NCBI GenBank assembly: GCA_004431415.1
Contig: QPMI01000499.1
Coordinates: 186,001-250,000, forward strand
Length of the DNA: 64,000 nucleotides
Origin: Cyanophora paradoxa
Lineage: Eukaryota > Glaucocystophyceae > Cyanophorales > Cyanophoraceae
Reading direction: 5' to 3'
Shown here: piece after piece, positions 30,590 to 41,797 of the stretch
Position numbering within the stretch: the first letter of the stretch is position 1
Layout: each line of letters begins with the position of its first letter
The notes under the pieces: generated by a model
Told to the model about the DNA's origin: nothing
The model's database searches: none
The model's input: only the letters and a program-made list of their open reading frames with translations
Program-made: the position numbers and the translations under genes

Positions 30590-31821
30590 ATGATCGCAGC
30601 GAGGCTTGGGTGCTCTGCGCATGCGTCTGGAATTCGGAAGGTGCGCGTGCGCTCCGCTCTTGACGTGGCCTCGCTCTACGTGGCTGACGCGCCTTGCGCA
30701 GTCTCAGGAAAGCTCCTCGTCATCCAGAAAGGGCTCGAGCCCGTCGACTTCCGCGTAGGCCCTGACGAGATCCACTACCGTCGTCTCCCATCGATATCGT
30801 CTACCATCGATATCGTCCAAGGAGATCGCCAGGAGAGCGGAAAAAACTTCGCCTGCACGGCCCTGCCCGCGGCGAAGATCTCGGCTGGTGTCGCCACGTT
30901 CTCGGGCCGCCTTCGCTTCACGAACCAAGACTGTCCGAACAAGCCACCCGGCTTCCGCTTCATCGTCATCGAGCGGGACCCACACGGCGAGCTCCGAGCC
31001 ATGCGCTCCGATGTTTTCGCCTCGAAAGCAACCTCCAAGCGTGCGTTCTCCAAGCCCGCCCGGCGCGCTCGCGTTTCCCGCCCGACCTCCAGCGCAGTGA
31101 CCCCGAAGCTCAAAAAAGATGCGCTGGATCCCCAGCTTGGCAGTCCTGTGTTCTACGACGCGGTCTGCAAGGGTGCGGCGCCGTGCGCGCCACTCTATAT
31201 CTCCGCGAGCGCGCAGCATCGGCGCCGGTACCGGTGCACGTGCTGCTGACCGAGCTCGCAGCCCGCGGCTCCTCCTCGGCATCCCAGGCATCGCCTGACG
31301 GCTCGTCTGTCTCGGAAAACTCGCCCCCGGGCCTCCCGCCGCCGCCGCCGCCGCCGCCGCCGCCCGTTGTTGCCCCGGAGGCTGCAGCAGCTGGAGTGCC
31401 GCCTGTGTGCCCTGCCCGGCTCTCGCAGCTTGGTTCCGAGGCACCCTCCGTGGCTCCACCGCGGGCTTGCACCTGGGAGCCGGGCGCCTTGCTCGCGGTC
31501 GGCCACGGCGTCTGCATCCTCCGCTCTGTCCGCTTCGGGTCGCTGGCACCGGAGGCGGCATGGGAGCAGGCATGCGCGCGGCCCGTCGCCCGGCCCTGGC
31601 CTTGGCAGTGCCTCGCCCTGATCATGACCGGCTCGCAGCTGGTCCCCTTCCTGGCTATGGCCGCCCTTCCGCCCCTGGCCGCCCCTCCACTCCTCCAACA
31701 CGGCGGCGCACTTTTCGACTGCGTCCCGCCAAACAACTCGGCCGCGGGAACCAGAGAGGCTTCCGGTCTTCGACCAGAAAACTCCTTCCTCGACCTGGAC
31801 GACTTCGACGTCGATGTCTGA
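30590..31821 (+). CDS. Unidentified protein, possible DNA-binding or regulatory factor
   Basis: Two exons in my model, 30590-31172 and 31217-31821, separated by a 44-bp GT-AG intron. The join keeps frame and removes a stop at 31249. The protein is about 395 residues. Residues ~40-180 are compact and beta-rich (KLLVIQKGLEPVDF; FSGRLRFTNQDCPNKPPGF; RFIVIERDPHGEL), followed by a basic patch. The second half has a proline run, a hydrophobic Trp-rich region and an acidic end (LDLDDFDVDV). A globular domain plus disordered acidic tail would suit a transcription regulator, but no family is recognised. The start is uncertain and 5' exons may exist. Confidence 0.4.
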
Positions 31822-32366
31822 CGACTTCGGCTTCGACGTCATGCCTGTTACTCGTGTGGTGCTGGATCGCGTTTATGGCGGAGAGGCGTTCCCACGCCTC
31901 TCCGCCATAACCGCGATCCATCACCACGGGTAGTAGCTTTGCATGCTTGGCCATCAGGCGATGCCACGCTTCTCGTGATGCGACTACGATCGATCACGAG
32001 AAGCGCGGGATCAACCGCGGGCCAGCTGTTCTGATATATATCCACTCCGACTCCTGACTTTGATAACAAATCAGCCTTAGCTTCCCCTTCGAGTACTAGT
32101 CTGTCTGTCCGGTAGCCCGGCTCGGCCATGTACGTGTCTGGCGCTGTACATGCACATGTATATATTCAACTCGAGCTCGCCCACGCTCAATCGCCGGCGC
32201 CGAGTCAGGCAACGTTCGATGCTAAAGTAATTTAAGCCAATCATTACTAATCATCAAAACGCTAACATCACGAACCTACATATCTAAAGCTGCAGTCCGA
32301 TCACGATGAGGGCATACGCAGATAACGGGGCGCCCGGCCGCGGCGGGCCCGGATGAAGAGCTCAGC
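31822..32366. other. Intergenic region with two consecutive hairpins
   Basis: It contains a 40-bp-arm imperfect inverted repeat at 31850-31934 with a 4-base loop and a 13-bp-arm perfect inverted repeat at 31967-32005. The rest has no supported gene. Confidence 0.65.
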
Positions 32367-33229
32367 TCAGCGGGGCGTGTAGAGGAAGGCCGCGGCGCTG
32401 GTGGCCGGCCGCACCCGCGCCAGCTCGTCTAGCCGCCGGCTCGCGTACAGCGCGGAGGGCGGCGCCCGCGCCGCCGGCGGGAACGCCGGCGCGGGGCGCG
32501 GGGCCCCGGCCTGGCTTGGAGAACGCTCGCGGGCCGAGCGGGAGCCGCCGGGGGGGCGGAGGGGCCCGGCGGGGGCGGGGGCCAGGGTCGCCCGGCCGCG
32601 GCGAGTGCCGAGGGGGGTGAGGGAGTCGCCGGCGGGGGCGGTGCCCCCCAGGCGAGCACGGGGAACGGCGTACTCCTCGGCTGGGGCGGGGCAGGGGCGG
32701 AGGAGGAAGAGGCGGCGGAGGGGGGGATGGCGCCCGGCGCGCCACCGGCGGGAGGGGGGGCGGATTTGGGGAGCGGGAAGGAGTCGTACGCGTTGCCGGG
32801 GGGCGCGGGGGCGGGCGGCGCGGGGCCCGGGGTACGGCGGACGAGGCCGGGGGGCAGCTCGTAGGGCGGGGGAGCCGTGACGGCGCGAAGGGCGACGAGC
32901 TCCTCCTGCTTGGCCCGGTCCTCCCGCTCGAACCGGTCCCGCCGGAAGTTCGAGCGGTCTGCGGGCCGGGGTGCCGCGGCTGAGAATTCGAAGTGGGATG
33001 AGAAAAGGCTCCTCGCACCTCGCGGAGTGAGCGGCGGCGCAGGCGGAGGCACCGGAATGTCTTCCGAGGCCCACCCCGGCTCGCCGAACCAGCCGACGTT
33101 CCCGGGCCGCGTGACGCCGATCTCGTGCCGCGGACGAGCGGCCTCGCGCTGGCGCCCGCTCTCCTCCTCGCCTCTCCGGCGCCTCGGTCGGTACTTCAGC
33201 ACTATTGCACGGAGCTGGAACTCCGTCAT
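32367..33229 (-). CDS. Proline-rich protein, unidentified
   Basis: A minus-strand open frame from ATG 33229. The N-terminal ~130 residues look protein-like (MTEFQLRAIVLKYRPRRRR; VGWFGEPGWASEDIPVPPPA; SNFRRDRFEREDRAKQEE) and are followed by a long Pro/Ala/Ser-rich tail. The frame from 33229 stops at 32429. A second frame ending at 32367 (ELARVRPATSAAAFLYTPR) may be the true C-terminus after a splice I could not place. It is probably an intrinsically disordered, perhaps nuclear, protein. Confidence 0.35.
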
Positions 33230-33743
33230 GTAGCCATGGAGCTGAGGCTGCGAGGCCGATCAGTTTTGCGGTGCGCTAGCGGCGCGAGGCGAGCCAGATC
33301 TAGGCTTCCAGGGAGCATAGGATTGAAGAAAGAGGTATCTAGTCTCTGTAAAACGACCCGAAAAGTCAAACGCCGTCGGGGCCGATCGGCGGGTTGGCGA
33401 AGTTACGAAGCACGGGGCGGGAGTCCAGAACTTGCCCCGCACGGCCCGCGGGCATGTGAATGACATAAGAAAGCAACTAGAGGGGGCGAGGGAAGCTCGT
33501 TGCGGGCTGGAGCCGAGCTGCGGTTGGCAGCGGGGCGAGAAGCGGCCGCACGCCAGCGGCGGCCCACGAAAGATCACGATACGCACGCACCATGGCGCCG
33601 TGTGCTGGGCGGAGCTGCTCGCGCCCGGCTAGCCAACCAGGGACGAAGCGTACGGCGGCCTTGCGAGCTCGAGACGGCTGTACCCTGCCTGGGCTGGCTT
33701 AACAGAGGCGTCGCGGCAGCGGTTACGTGTACTGGCGCGCCTG
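33230..33743. other. Intergenic region, no gene seen
   Basis: A divergent spacer of about 500 bp between a minus-strand and a plus-strand gene. It probably holds both promoters. No motif stands out. Confidence 0.4.
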
Positions 33744-36636
33744 ATGTATTTACACGGTATCCTATCCAGCACGCGCGGCCTGGGCGCGTTCCTAAACGAG
33801 GACGGCGTCGGTCTCTGCTTCTCGATCCGGGATGCGGCGGGGAAGCTCCACGACCGCTTCTTCTTCAACATTGGGCAGGTATGCAAACTTCATAAGCGCG
33901 CGTACGCGCGAGAGCGAGACCCTCCGCCAAGCGCTGAGCGATGGATTCGCGGCTGGAGACTGAGCCGTACGTACACGTCTCCGCGCAGCCGAACCCGAGC
34001 CCCCCGATGCACCCCATACACGTCGACGACCCCGGCGTCTGCGACCGAGTCCGGCTGCATCTCCCGTGCGCCCTGCTCCATCCTCGAGCTCCTGCCTCGC
34101 CCCTCCGCGGTCGCGGCGCCCCGGCGCGAAGCGCTGAGCCGAGAACGCAGGTCGTTCCGACCGTACTACGCGCGCTACGAGCTGCTCGACGGGCGGAATG
34201 AGTTCGAGTGGATCGAGCGGGACGGCCTCTTCCACCTCCGCTGCCGCGCCGCCGACGAGGTCGTGTTCCGCGAGTACGCCGTACTCCCGCCAGCGGGGGG
34301 CGAGCCCGCCCCGGCCCGCTCTGGCAAGGTCCTCTGGGAGAGGCTCGTACCCCCCGACGTCGACGGCCCGCCGCCCCCGCGTGGCTTCTTCGCGTACGGG
34401 GTCCAGTGGGGGGTACCGTACTCTGGAGAGATCCGCCTCGTCGTGTCCCCCTCCCCCCTGCCGGGGTACGCCGCGGCGGGGAGCTCCGGGGCCGGCCCCT
34501 CGTCGTGTCCTCCGGCGCCGCCGGGGCTGGGCCCACCGCCCCGCCTCTGCGAGCCGTGGGCCGTACCCCTCTTCTACAATCTGTGTACCGCCCCCGGATC
34601 GCTCCGGAACCGCCTCTACATAGCCAACTGCAAGAGCTGGGTACCCTTCATGGCCCGCGTCCTCGAGCGGCCCGACCTGGCAGAAGGTACCCGGCGCGCG
34701 TACCCCTACCCCCCTCGCGCCTCTTGAACGGTACCCCCCGCAGGGCCCTACGTGGCGGCCTGGGACGCCTCGCTCTCCGCCGCCGCCCTATCAGAGGAAT
34801 GGCCTGAGCTCTCCGCCCGCTGCCTCCTCTCCGTCCTGGAGGCCCTGCAGGCGCGCGTACCCCCCTCCCCCCCTTTTTGTTTGGTCCGAGAGAGGCCCCG
34901 CGCGCAGCCCGACGGGCGGCTCCCTCAGCTCCAGCAGGGCCGAATGGCGCGCCACGTACCCCTCCGCTCCGCTGTCCACGTACCCCGCTGAACGCCTGTA
35001 CCCCGCAGTACACGAACCGGACGAACCCGCCCGTGTGGTTCGTCGCCGCCGCGCGCCTCCGCGAGCGCCTACCCCCCGCCCTCGGCGACGCCCTGCAGGC
35101 CCGCCCCCGTACCCTCCACCCTTGTTCACGTTCCTTTAAACGTGTACCCCCGCAGGCCGCGCTGCATCCCCTGCTCGTGCGGAACTACGAGTGGTTCAAG
35201 CGCGAGCAGGTGCGCATGCGGCTCTGCACCCGTACCCCTGGGGGCGACCGGCTCCTCGCTGACCTGTACCCCTCCCGTTCCGCTCGCAGGGGAACGGCGA
35301 TTTCACGTACTCGTGGGGCCTCGACAACGAGGACGAGGTCCCCGTACCCCGCTGGTGTCTTTGTACCCCCGCCGACCCTTGCCGCCCACAGGTGGGGCGG
35401 TCTCTCCTCCCCGTGCTCAAGGGCAAGTGGGTGCGACCGCACCCCTCCGGCCCCCTCCCCTCTTCCCTGTACCCCTTCACCCGCTCAGCTGTACCCCCCA
35501 GGCGGCTGTGCTAGAGAGCGGGCTGGACGACAGCCCCATGTACACCGCCGTGCGTGTGTACCCTCGCCGCTCTCCGCACCTTCCGTACCCCGTGATTTTT
35601 GGCTAGCTTGAACTCCGGCCAGGGCGTGGAGATGGCGCCGGGGGGTAGGCTTCTGGACCACGCGTGCGCACCCTGCTCCGGGCCGCCCGTACCCTCCTCC
35701 TCGCGACCGTCGGACCCCCTGGGCAGCTGCGTGGACCTGACCGCTCTGATGGCGTTCGCTTCGGGGTACCTGCGCGACTCGGCCCGGTCCCTGGGGCTCG
35801 ATCCCGCCCCCTTCGAGGCGCGTACCCCCCCTTTCCTTTCCCCTCCGGATCCTACCCCTCCAGCTCCGCTCATGGGCCCTCAGGAGGATGTTAGGAGGCA
35901 CGCGGATGCGCTGAAAGGCTTCCACGACCCCTCCGCGGGCCTCCTGAACGCCTACCGGCGCCTCCCCAACGGTCAGCGGCTGAGCCCGAGTTCCGCTCTC
36001 GCCCTGCTTCCCTGATCGTGAGGAGCGTGCAGGCGGACGCGGCCCCCTGCACCCGGAGCTGACGCCGTGCTCGCTGTACCCCTTGCTCGCCCCGGGGCTC
36101 GACCCCGCGGTCGCGGCCGACCTCCTCCGCCTCGCGAGGCGCGTACCCCCCTCCCATCCCCCCCCCCTTCTCAAGACCCGGGCAGGTCGCCGCACTTTGC
36201 AAGGGCCGCCGGCGACCGCCCCGAGCTGCGGCTGCCCTCCGTCTCGTTCCTCTCCCGCGAGTACAACGGCGACGGCGACTACTGGCGCGGTCCGCTACGT
36301 ATACCCCCTCCCGGCTTCTTACCCCCCCTGAACGCGGCAGAAGGGCGCATCTGGCCGCCGATGGTGTACCTGGCGGGCCTGGGGGTACGCGAGCACGACG
36401 GTGTACTGTACCGCGAGCTCCGGGCGGCGGCGCAGGCGCTCCTAGAGGCGGAGTGGGGCCGCTCGGGCGCATGCCACGAGAACTACAGCGCCGAAACGGG
36501 GCGGGGGTACCCCCGCCCGGGCACCTTCGCGCGCTCGTGCGCCATGTACAGCTGGGCGGGCCTCCTGGGGGCCCTGCCGCCCCCGAAGGACGAGGCGGCC
36601 GCGGCCCGCGGGCCGGCCGCCGCCCGGCCGCGGTAG
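33744..36636 (+). CDS. GH63-like glycoside hydrolase (about 15 exons)
   Basis: Predicted to cleave glucosyl or related linkages, as mannosyl-oligosaccharide glucosidase-type GH63 enzymes do. Phase-consistent exons are 34151-34686, 34744-34850, 34908-34955, 35009-35098, 35156-35209, 35290-35337, 35392-35430, 35502-35551, 35607-35663, 35727-35817, 35884-35971, 36033-36138, 36186-36289 and 36341-36636. A first exon 33744-33878 (NEDGVGLCFSIRD) and a linking exon are less certain. Family signatures are PYYARYELLDGRNEFEW, TNPPVWF, ESGLDDSPMY, DYWRxGRIWPPMVYL and CHENYSAETG. Five of the 13 introns between these 14 exons have GC donors, and nearly all introns contain GTACCCC. No clear signal peptide was found in the uncertain 5' end. 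Confidence 0.72.
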
Positions 36637-37737
36637 ACGCGCGCGCAGGGCCGCGCCTTAAGCTTTCAAGTTTAGCCCCTCTTTCCCCACCCCGTTTCAA
36701 TCCGGCGGCCGACCCAGCTCCAGTGATGATCAGATCTAGAGCGCTAGCCCGAGCACAGGCCGCTGGCGTGCACGTGTTAGTTAATTGCAAGGGGGGGGTA
36801 CCCCCTCCCTTGCTCCCTGGCCATGGTGAGTTGGTGCGGCGTACTTTCTGTGTTAGCATTTTTTGTAAGATGCGATTCTTTGCATGCGCTCTCGTATAGG
36901 TGTGATCGCATCGTAGCCGCTGCGAGCGGCGGAAAAAAATGCAGGGATGGGGCTGCGCAAACATGTCGAGGTCGCGCCTCACCTGCTATTAATATTGCTA
37001 TACGCGCCGGACCACGTGCTCCTGATTGCTCTCGATGCGCTCTACAAACTTTGTCATACATGCCCGGGCTCAAGAAGTGGCGTGCGGCGTGCTAGCTTCC
37101 TGTCTCTGGCGTGCGCACCCGGCGTCAAGTGCAGGCACAGACGGGAGCAATTTTAGCAGGGTACTTATGCACTTTTTATTATATATGCTTAAGCCTGCAG
37201 CTAGCGCTGCGCATGCCAGGCCTGGGCCGCCCAGCTAGTAGCCATAGGCCAATTGCAACTTGGGAATTTTTGAAGGCTGCAATTTTTTATACAGTTAGGG
37301 CAACCATATGCATTGGCAGGCTAGACGGCCCAACTTTGCTCAGCTAGCAAGGCGCAAGGGGGAGGAGGAGAGGGATCCGGAGGAGGAGGGCGCGGGGCCA
37401 GCGGCGCCAGTGTACCCCTCGATGGACGTCTGCTTTAATTTCCGGCGCAGTTCCTCCTGCAAGCAGACAATATCGACGTCCGACGGTCGGAGATCTGTAT
37501 AGCAGCTCCGCGCGCTCCGGATCCGCAACCACTCGCATCCCACATCCGGAGCCTGCCAGGCTGCTCCATGGATCCGGAGGGGAAGCCCGTCCCTATATGG
37601 CCAGGCCAAGTGTTGGAAAATATTGACCGCACTGCGGCAATCCCACCAGTGATTCGAATTCATTCGGGTATACTAATATGCACAAATAGACGCTGGACGA
37701 TAAGAAACGCAGCTGCATCTTTTGCGGTCGCGCAAAT
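36637..37737. other. Convergent intergenic region
   Basis: About 1.1 kb between the 3' ends of the GH63-like and TPR genes. Composition is mixed. No coding region, hairpin or repeat of note was found apart from a poly-G run near 36791. Confidence 0.4.
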
Positions 37738-40365
37738 TTAATATGGCTCAACGTACGCCGGGCGGACGGGGGAGCCCGACTCGGCGGCCTCGCGAAGGGC
37801 TGTGATGCGGGGGTGGTCTGGGGGGAAGAGGGCGGGGAACTTGGCGTACTCCTGCGCGCGGGCGGGCGGGCTCGAGGGGCGGGGCGCGGTGGCAGAGGAG
37901 GCGGGCGGACCGCGCGGGCCTCGGCGAAGACGGCGAGGGCCTTCCCCGCCTCCCCGAGGGCGGCGTAGCTGTGGCCCAGCGCGAAGAGGAGGTGCGCGAG
38001 GACCGGCGTGCGCCCACTGCGCCCGCCCCGATCAGACTTCGACGCCGCCGGCGAGCAGCGGGGCCTCGGAGGCTCGAGCTCGGGAGGGGGCGGGGGCGGC
38101 GCGCTTCCAGTCGACGAGGCGGTGGAGGGCGACGGCCACGCGCAGGCTTCTGGCCACGCGCTCGGGCGGCGGCTGATGCGGGGCGATGAGCCCCAGGTAC
38201 ATCCGCGCGAAGAAGTCCCCAGCGGTGCCCCCCATGACCTGCCAGGGCGCCGATCGCTCAGAGACCTCACCGCTCGCGGGGGCGGGGCTGGAATTGCGGG
38301 CGCGGGGGCGCCTCGGGGCGGTCGGCGATGTAGTCGATGGCGGAGCGGTAGAGAAGGATGGCCTCGAGGTAGCGCCCTGCCGGCCCCGCCCCGGCCCCAG
38401 CTCACCGGGTGATTCGAAGGGGACGACGCGCGCCGCGCTGCCCCCGCACCCGTCAGGAAGGCAGCGAACGAGAGCTTCCAGTCGCTGTCGAAGCGGAGCT
38501 CCACCTGGTCCTCGAACTCCTGCGCGAAAACGGTTTTGCATGCGCAGGGAGCTCGCGAAGTTGCGATTGAGCGCGGAAAAGGGCACGGGAGACATGGCCT
38601 CGATGGCGCGGCGGAAGCCGCGCTCGATGGCGGGGAGGGCGTCGCGGTCGCCCCCGGCGCTCATCGCGGCGACGAGGGCGAGCGTCTCGTGGCACGCCCG
38701 CTCGTGCACGGGGTTTGCATGCTCCGCGTCCTTGTACCAGTAGAGCAGCCCCGCGATCTGCCCCCCGCCCCGCGTCCGGCGCGCGCCGCGCCCTCTGACA
38801 TCAGCCGGCGATCGGAGTGGATGGCGGGGAGGGGGCCGGGGGCGGGGCGCGCCCTCTTGACCTCGTCGAGCGGGGCGGCGCTCTGGGCAACGCTGCGGCA
38901 GAGGTACAGGAGGATGCGGGCCTCGATGGGGGACGGGACCAGCCCCGCCCGCCGCACGACGCCCCACCTGCCCGCCCGCCCCGCGCCCGCCCCGACGATC
39001 TCAGTCGCCGCCCGAGCGCGAGCTGGAGGGCGGCCCGGCAGGTGGGCGCACGCTTCGTAGAGCGCGTGGCAGGCCTCCTCGTACCTGGAGACCTGCAGCA
39101 GGCGGTAGCCGGCGGTGCAGAGGGCCTGCGGGGGCGGGGCCCCTTCAGCTCGGCGCTCGGGGCCAAAGGGCGGGCCCCGGGCCCTCGGGGCCGGTGCGGG
39201 GCGCGGGGCGCGCCTCGGCGTAGAGGAGCGGCTCCTCGGCCCTCCTCGGGCGCACCGCCCTCACCGCGAGCTCCGCCAGCTGTGGCCCCCGGCTCCCCGT
39301 CGGGGCGAGGCGAGGGGCGGGGGGCGAGTTCTCAAGGTGGAGGAGGGGCGCCGGGGGGCGAGCGAGGCCTAGGGGGGGATCGCAGGGGGAGGGGCGGGGG
39401 CGTGCGCGCCTCGACGACGCGGGCGCTGGGGACAAGCATGAGGTCCATGACGAGCCTGAAGAAGTCGGGGACGAGGAGGGCCAGCACCTCCCAGCCCCGC
39501 CGGCACGCCTCCGCCACCTCGCCCCTGCCGCCCAGTCGAGGAGACGATTGAGCAGCTGCAGTTCCAGCACAGATAGGCAGAGGCGGGATCGCAGGAGAGA
39601 ATTCGGACGCACGGCGCGTTTCGAACAGCGAATTGAATCCTGCGTGCCAGAAAGTGACCGCCGGAGCCACGGTCGATGATTGCCAGCAAGTAGAGTAAGG
39701 ATAGGGGGCACAGCTCGCGGCATCGCCATGCACGGCGCACCCCCGCGAGGCACTGTCGATGAGGTGGGCGGCGGCGGCGCGCTCGGGGGCGACCGAGCCC
39801 GAGGCGGCGCGGAGGAGGAAGAGGGCGACGCGCAGGCGCCGCCGGCCGGCGCTCGTCCGCACGAAGCGCGAGTCGAGCGCCGGGCCGCTCGCCAGCGCCT
39901 CCTGGAATTCGAAGGCCGAGACCCCGCCGGCGCCCCCTTCGCTTCGTTCGAGCCGCTCGAGAACCTGCCGCCCCGCCGGCCCCAGCCCCGGCCCGCCTGT
40001 GAGAGCCGGCCGCGGACAGGGGCGCTGGCCGCTCGCCCCGGCCGCCCCCATTGATCGAGCGCCCGCGCACGCACCCGCTCAAAAAGGCCCTCCCAGTGCG
40101 CGCGCCCCTCGCTGCTCTCGAAAACGAAGTCGTGCAGCCGCTCCTCGCGATCGGCCGTGGGCTCCGCATCCTCGGCCACACCCGCCGAGAGGAACTCAGC
40201 CCTCCCGCAGCCGGGGCCCGCGTCCGGAGCCGGAGCCGGAGCCGCGGGGGTGACGCATCGACCGGAGCTCGCGGCTGCGGTCGTGCGCGAGGGGCCGGCT
40301 GCGGGGGCGGCGAGCAGCGGCGGCGCCCCGTCGATGCGCCTCAGCAGCTCCTCCGAGGCTTCCAT
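37738..40365 (-). CDS. TPR-repeat protein (multi-exon)
   Basis: A minus-strand gene from ATG 40365 (MEASEELLRRIDGAPPLLAA) to TAA at 37738. Exon-like segments include ERLHDFVFESSEGRAHWEG (~40130), GVSAFEFQEALASGPALDSR (~39900), RRGWEVLALLVPDFFRLVMD (~39470), TAGYRLLQVSRYEEACHALYE (~39090), IAGLLYWYKDAEHANPVHE (~38740), SDWKLSFAAFLTG (~38470) and AHLLFALGHSYAALGEAGKA (~37970). The last ends in QEYAKFPALFPPDHPRITA. The YRLLQVSRYEEACHALYEA and LLFALGHSYAALGEAGKALAV segments are typical tetratricopeptide helices. TPR proteins are scaffolds, and the partner is unknown. Introns carry GC-rich, GTACCCC-poor sequence here. The exon list is incomplete. Confidence 0.55.
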
Positions 40366-40797
40366 GGGGCTGCTGCGCCGCCGCCGCCGCTGCGGGGGCG
40401 GCGGCCCCTCCGATTCGGATTTTAAGCTGAAGGACCCCGAGAGCAGTTTGGCCTGCGCGCGTGGGCGGCGGCCGGGTCCCGGCCGGGCGGTCGGGCCGAG
40501 GCGCGCGCACGTGGCGGGCCGAGCTGCAAAGCGGCCGGCGGACCTTTGAGAAGAGTGACTCGAGCGCCTGGACGGCCAAAGGGACCGGCCACCGGTACCC
40601 CGCGACCTCTGCGCCCGCCCGTGCGCATCTCGCCGACGGCGTGCCGGGGCCGGGCGGCTGCGCGGGGGCGCGGGCAGCGCACCCGATCCGGGCGACGCCG
40701 ACGAGCCCTGCAGCTGCCTGCCGCGAGGAAAAGTTCAATGGGCGGGGGGCGCGCCGCGGTCAGTCGCGACGTCGACCGCCGCGGCCGCGGCTGCAGA

Positions 40798-41797
40798 CTA
40801 GAAGACGGCCGGGGGAGGTGGCGGGGGCGGCGCGGCGCGCACGACTGCTCGACGGTCTTGGCGCCGAGCGTGAGGATGGCGAGCGGGTCCGTTATCGAGT
40901 CGAGCTCGAGGTGCGCCGCTGCAGCCGCCGACCCGGGGCCCTCGATCTCCGCCCCCCGCCCCCACCGCGAGCTGCCCTGCACCGGCGCCGGCGCCTGTGC
41001 CGACGCCTGCGCCCCGGCTGTAGCCGTCGAATTCGAACCGGCCGCCGCGTCCGGAACGGGGAGCCGGATCATGGGATGGGCGCGTAGGCCTGCGGTCCCC
41101 TCCTCGCTTGAGCTCGAGGGGGGCGAGCTGCGGGTGGGGGACGGCGAGGGGCGGGGGTGCCCTGGCGCTGCGCATGCGGCGGCAGTTAAGCTCGGGGGCG
41201 CTGCGCATGCGACGGCCAAGGCCGGAAGCGGCGAGGCCGCGAACTCGAAGGGGGAGGGCCCCCCCCCAGGGGGCATCGCCTGGAGCGGGGGCAAGACGTG
41301 TGATCGCGAGCGGGGGCCGGCGGCGCTGGGCTTCGTCGCGAGCCGCGTGCTGCTGGCGACGAGGAGGGGTACCGCGCCCGGCAGCACCGACTCGCCCGTG
41401 TCCCTGTACACGAGGGAGAGCTGCAGCCGGGCCCCCGCCCCGTAGCCCTGCCGTGCGGCGCCAGGGCGGCGTGAGAGGAGTCGGGCGGGGGCGGCGCCTC
41501 GTGGAACTCGGGGGGGGAGGTGAGGGGGGGGGGGGGGGGGGGGGGCGCCTGCGTGCTGACGTTGACCCCGACGAAGCTATCCGCGAAGCCGTCCGCGCGA
41601 AATGAGAGCTCCACCGCGTGCGCGGGCTCCGGATCCCAGCGCCGCCGCCCGTGGCCAGTCTGCAATTGTATGTTGAAATGCATTCGAAGTGAAATTAAAT
41701 GAGTATGAAGTGACGTTGACCCCACGCGCTCGATCGCGAGGCGCACCAGTCTTGCGTCGATGTTCGCAAATGGAGCCTGCTTGCTAGCAAAGCGCAA
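40798..41797 (-). CDS. Pro/Ala-rich protein, unidentified
   Basis: A minus-strand gene with at least two coding segments: 41797-~41550 (APFANIDARLVRLAIERVG; DPEPAHAVELSFRADGFADS) and ~41460-~40800 (RLQLSLVYRDTGESVLPG; DSITDPLAILTLGAKTVEQ). The linker is a poly-C/G tract at 41521-41545, which probably lies in an intron. A further upstream exon near 42340-42190 (GGALVYRFVVERQYWCDRE) may belong to it. The middle is low-complexity. No family is recognised and the ends are approximate. Confidence 0.35.

Noticed and set aside
30704-31573. 289-codon minus-strand gene opposite the regulator-like gene
   Set aside because: It is Arg/Ala-rich with less globular character than the plus strand, where a short intron restores a continuous frame. 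The choice is not certain.
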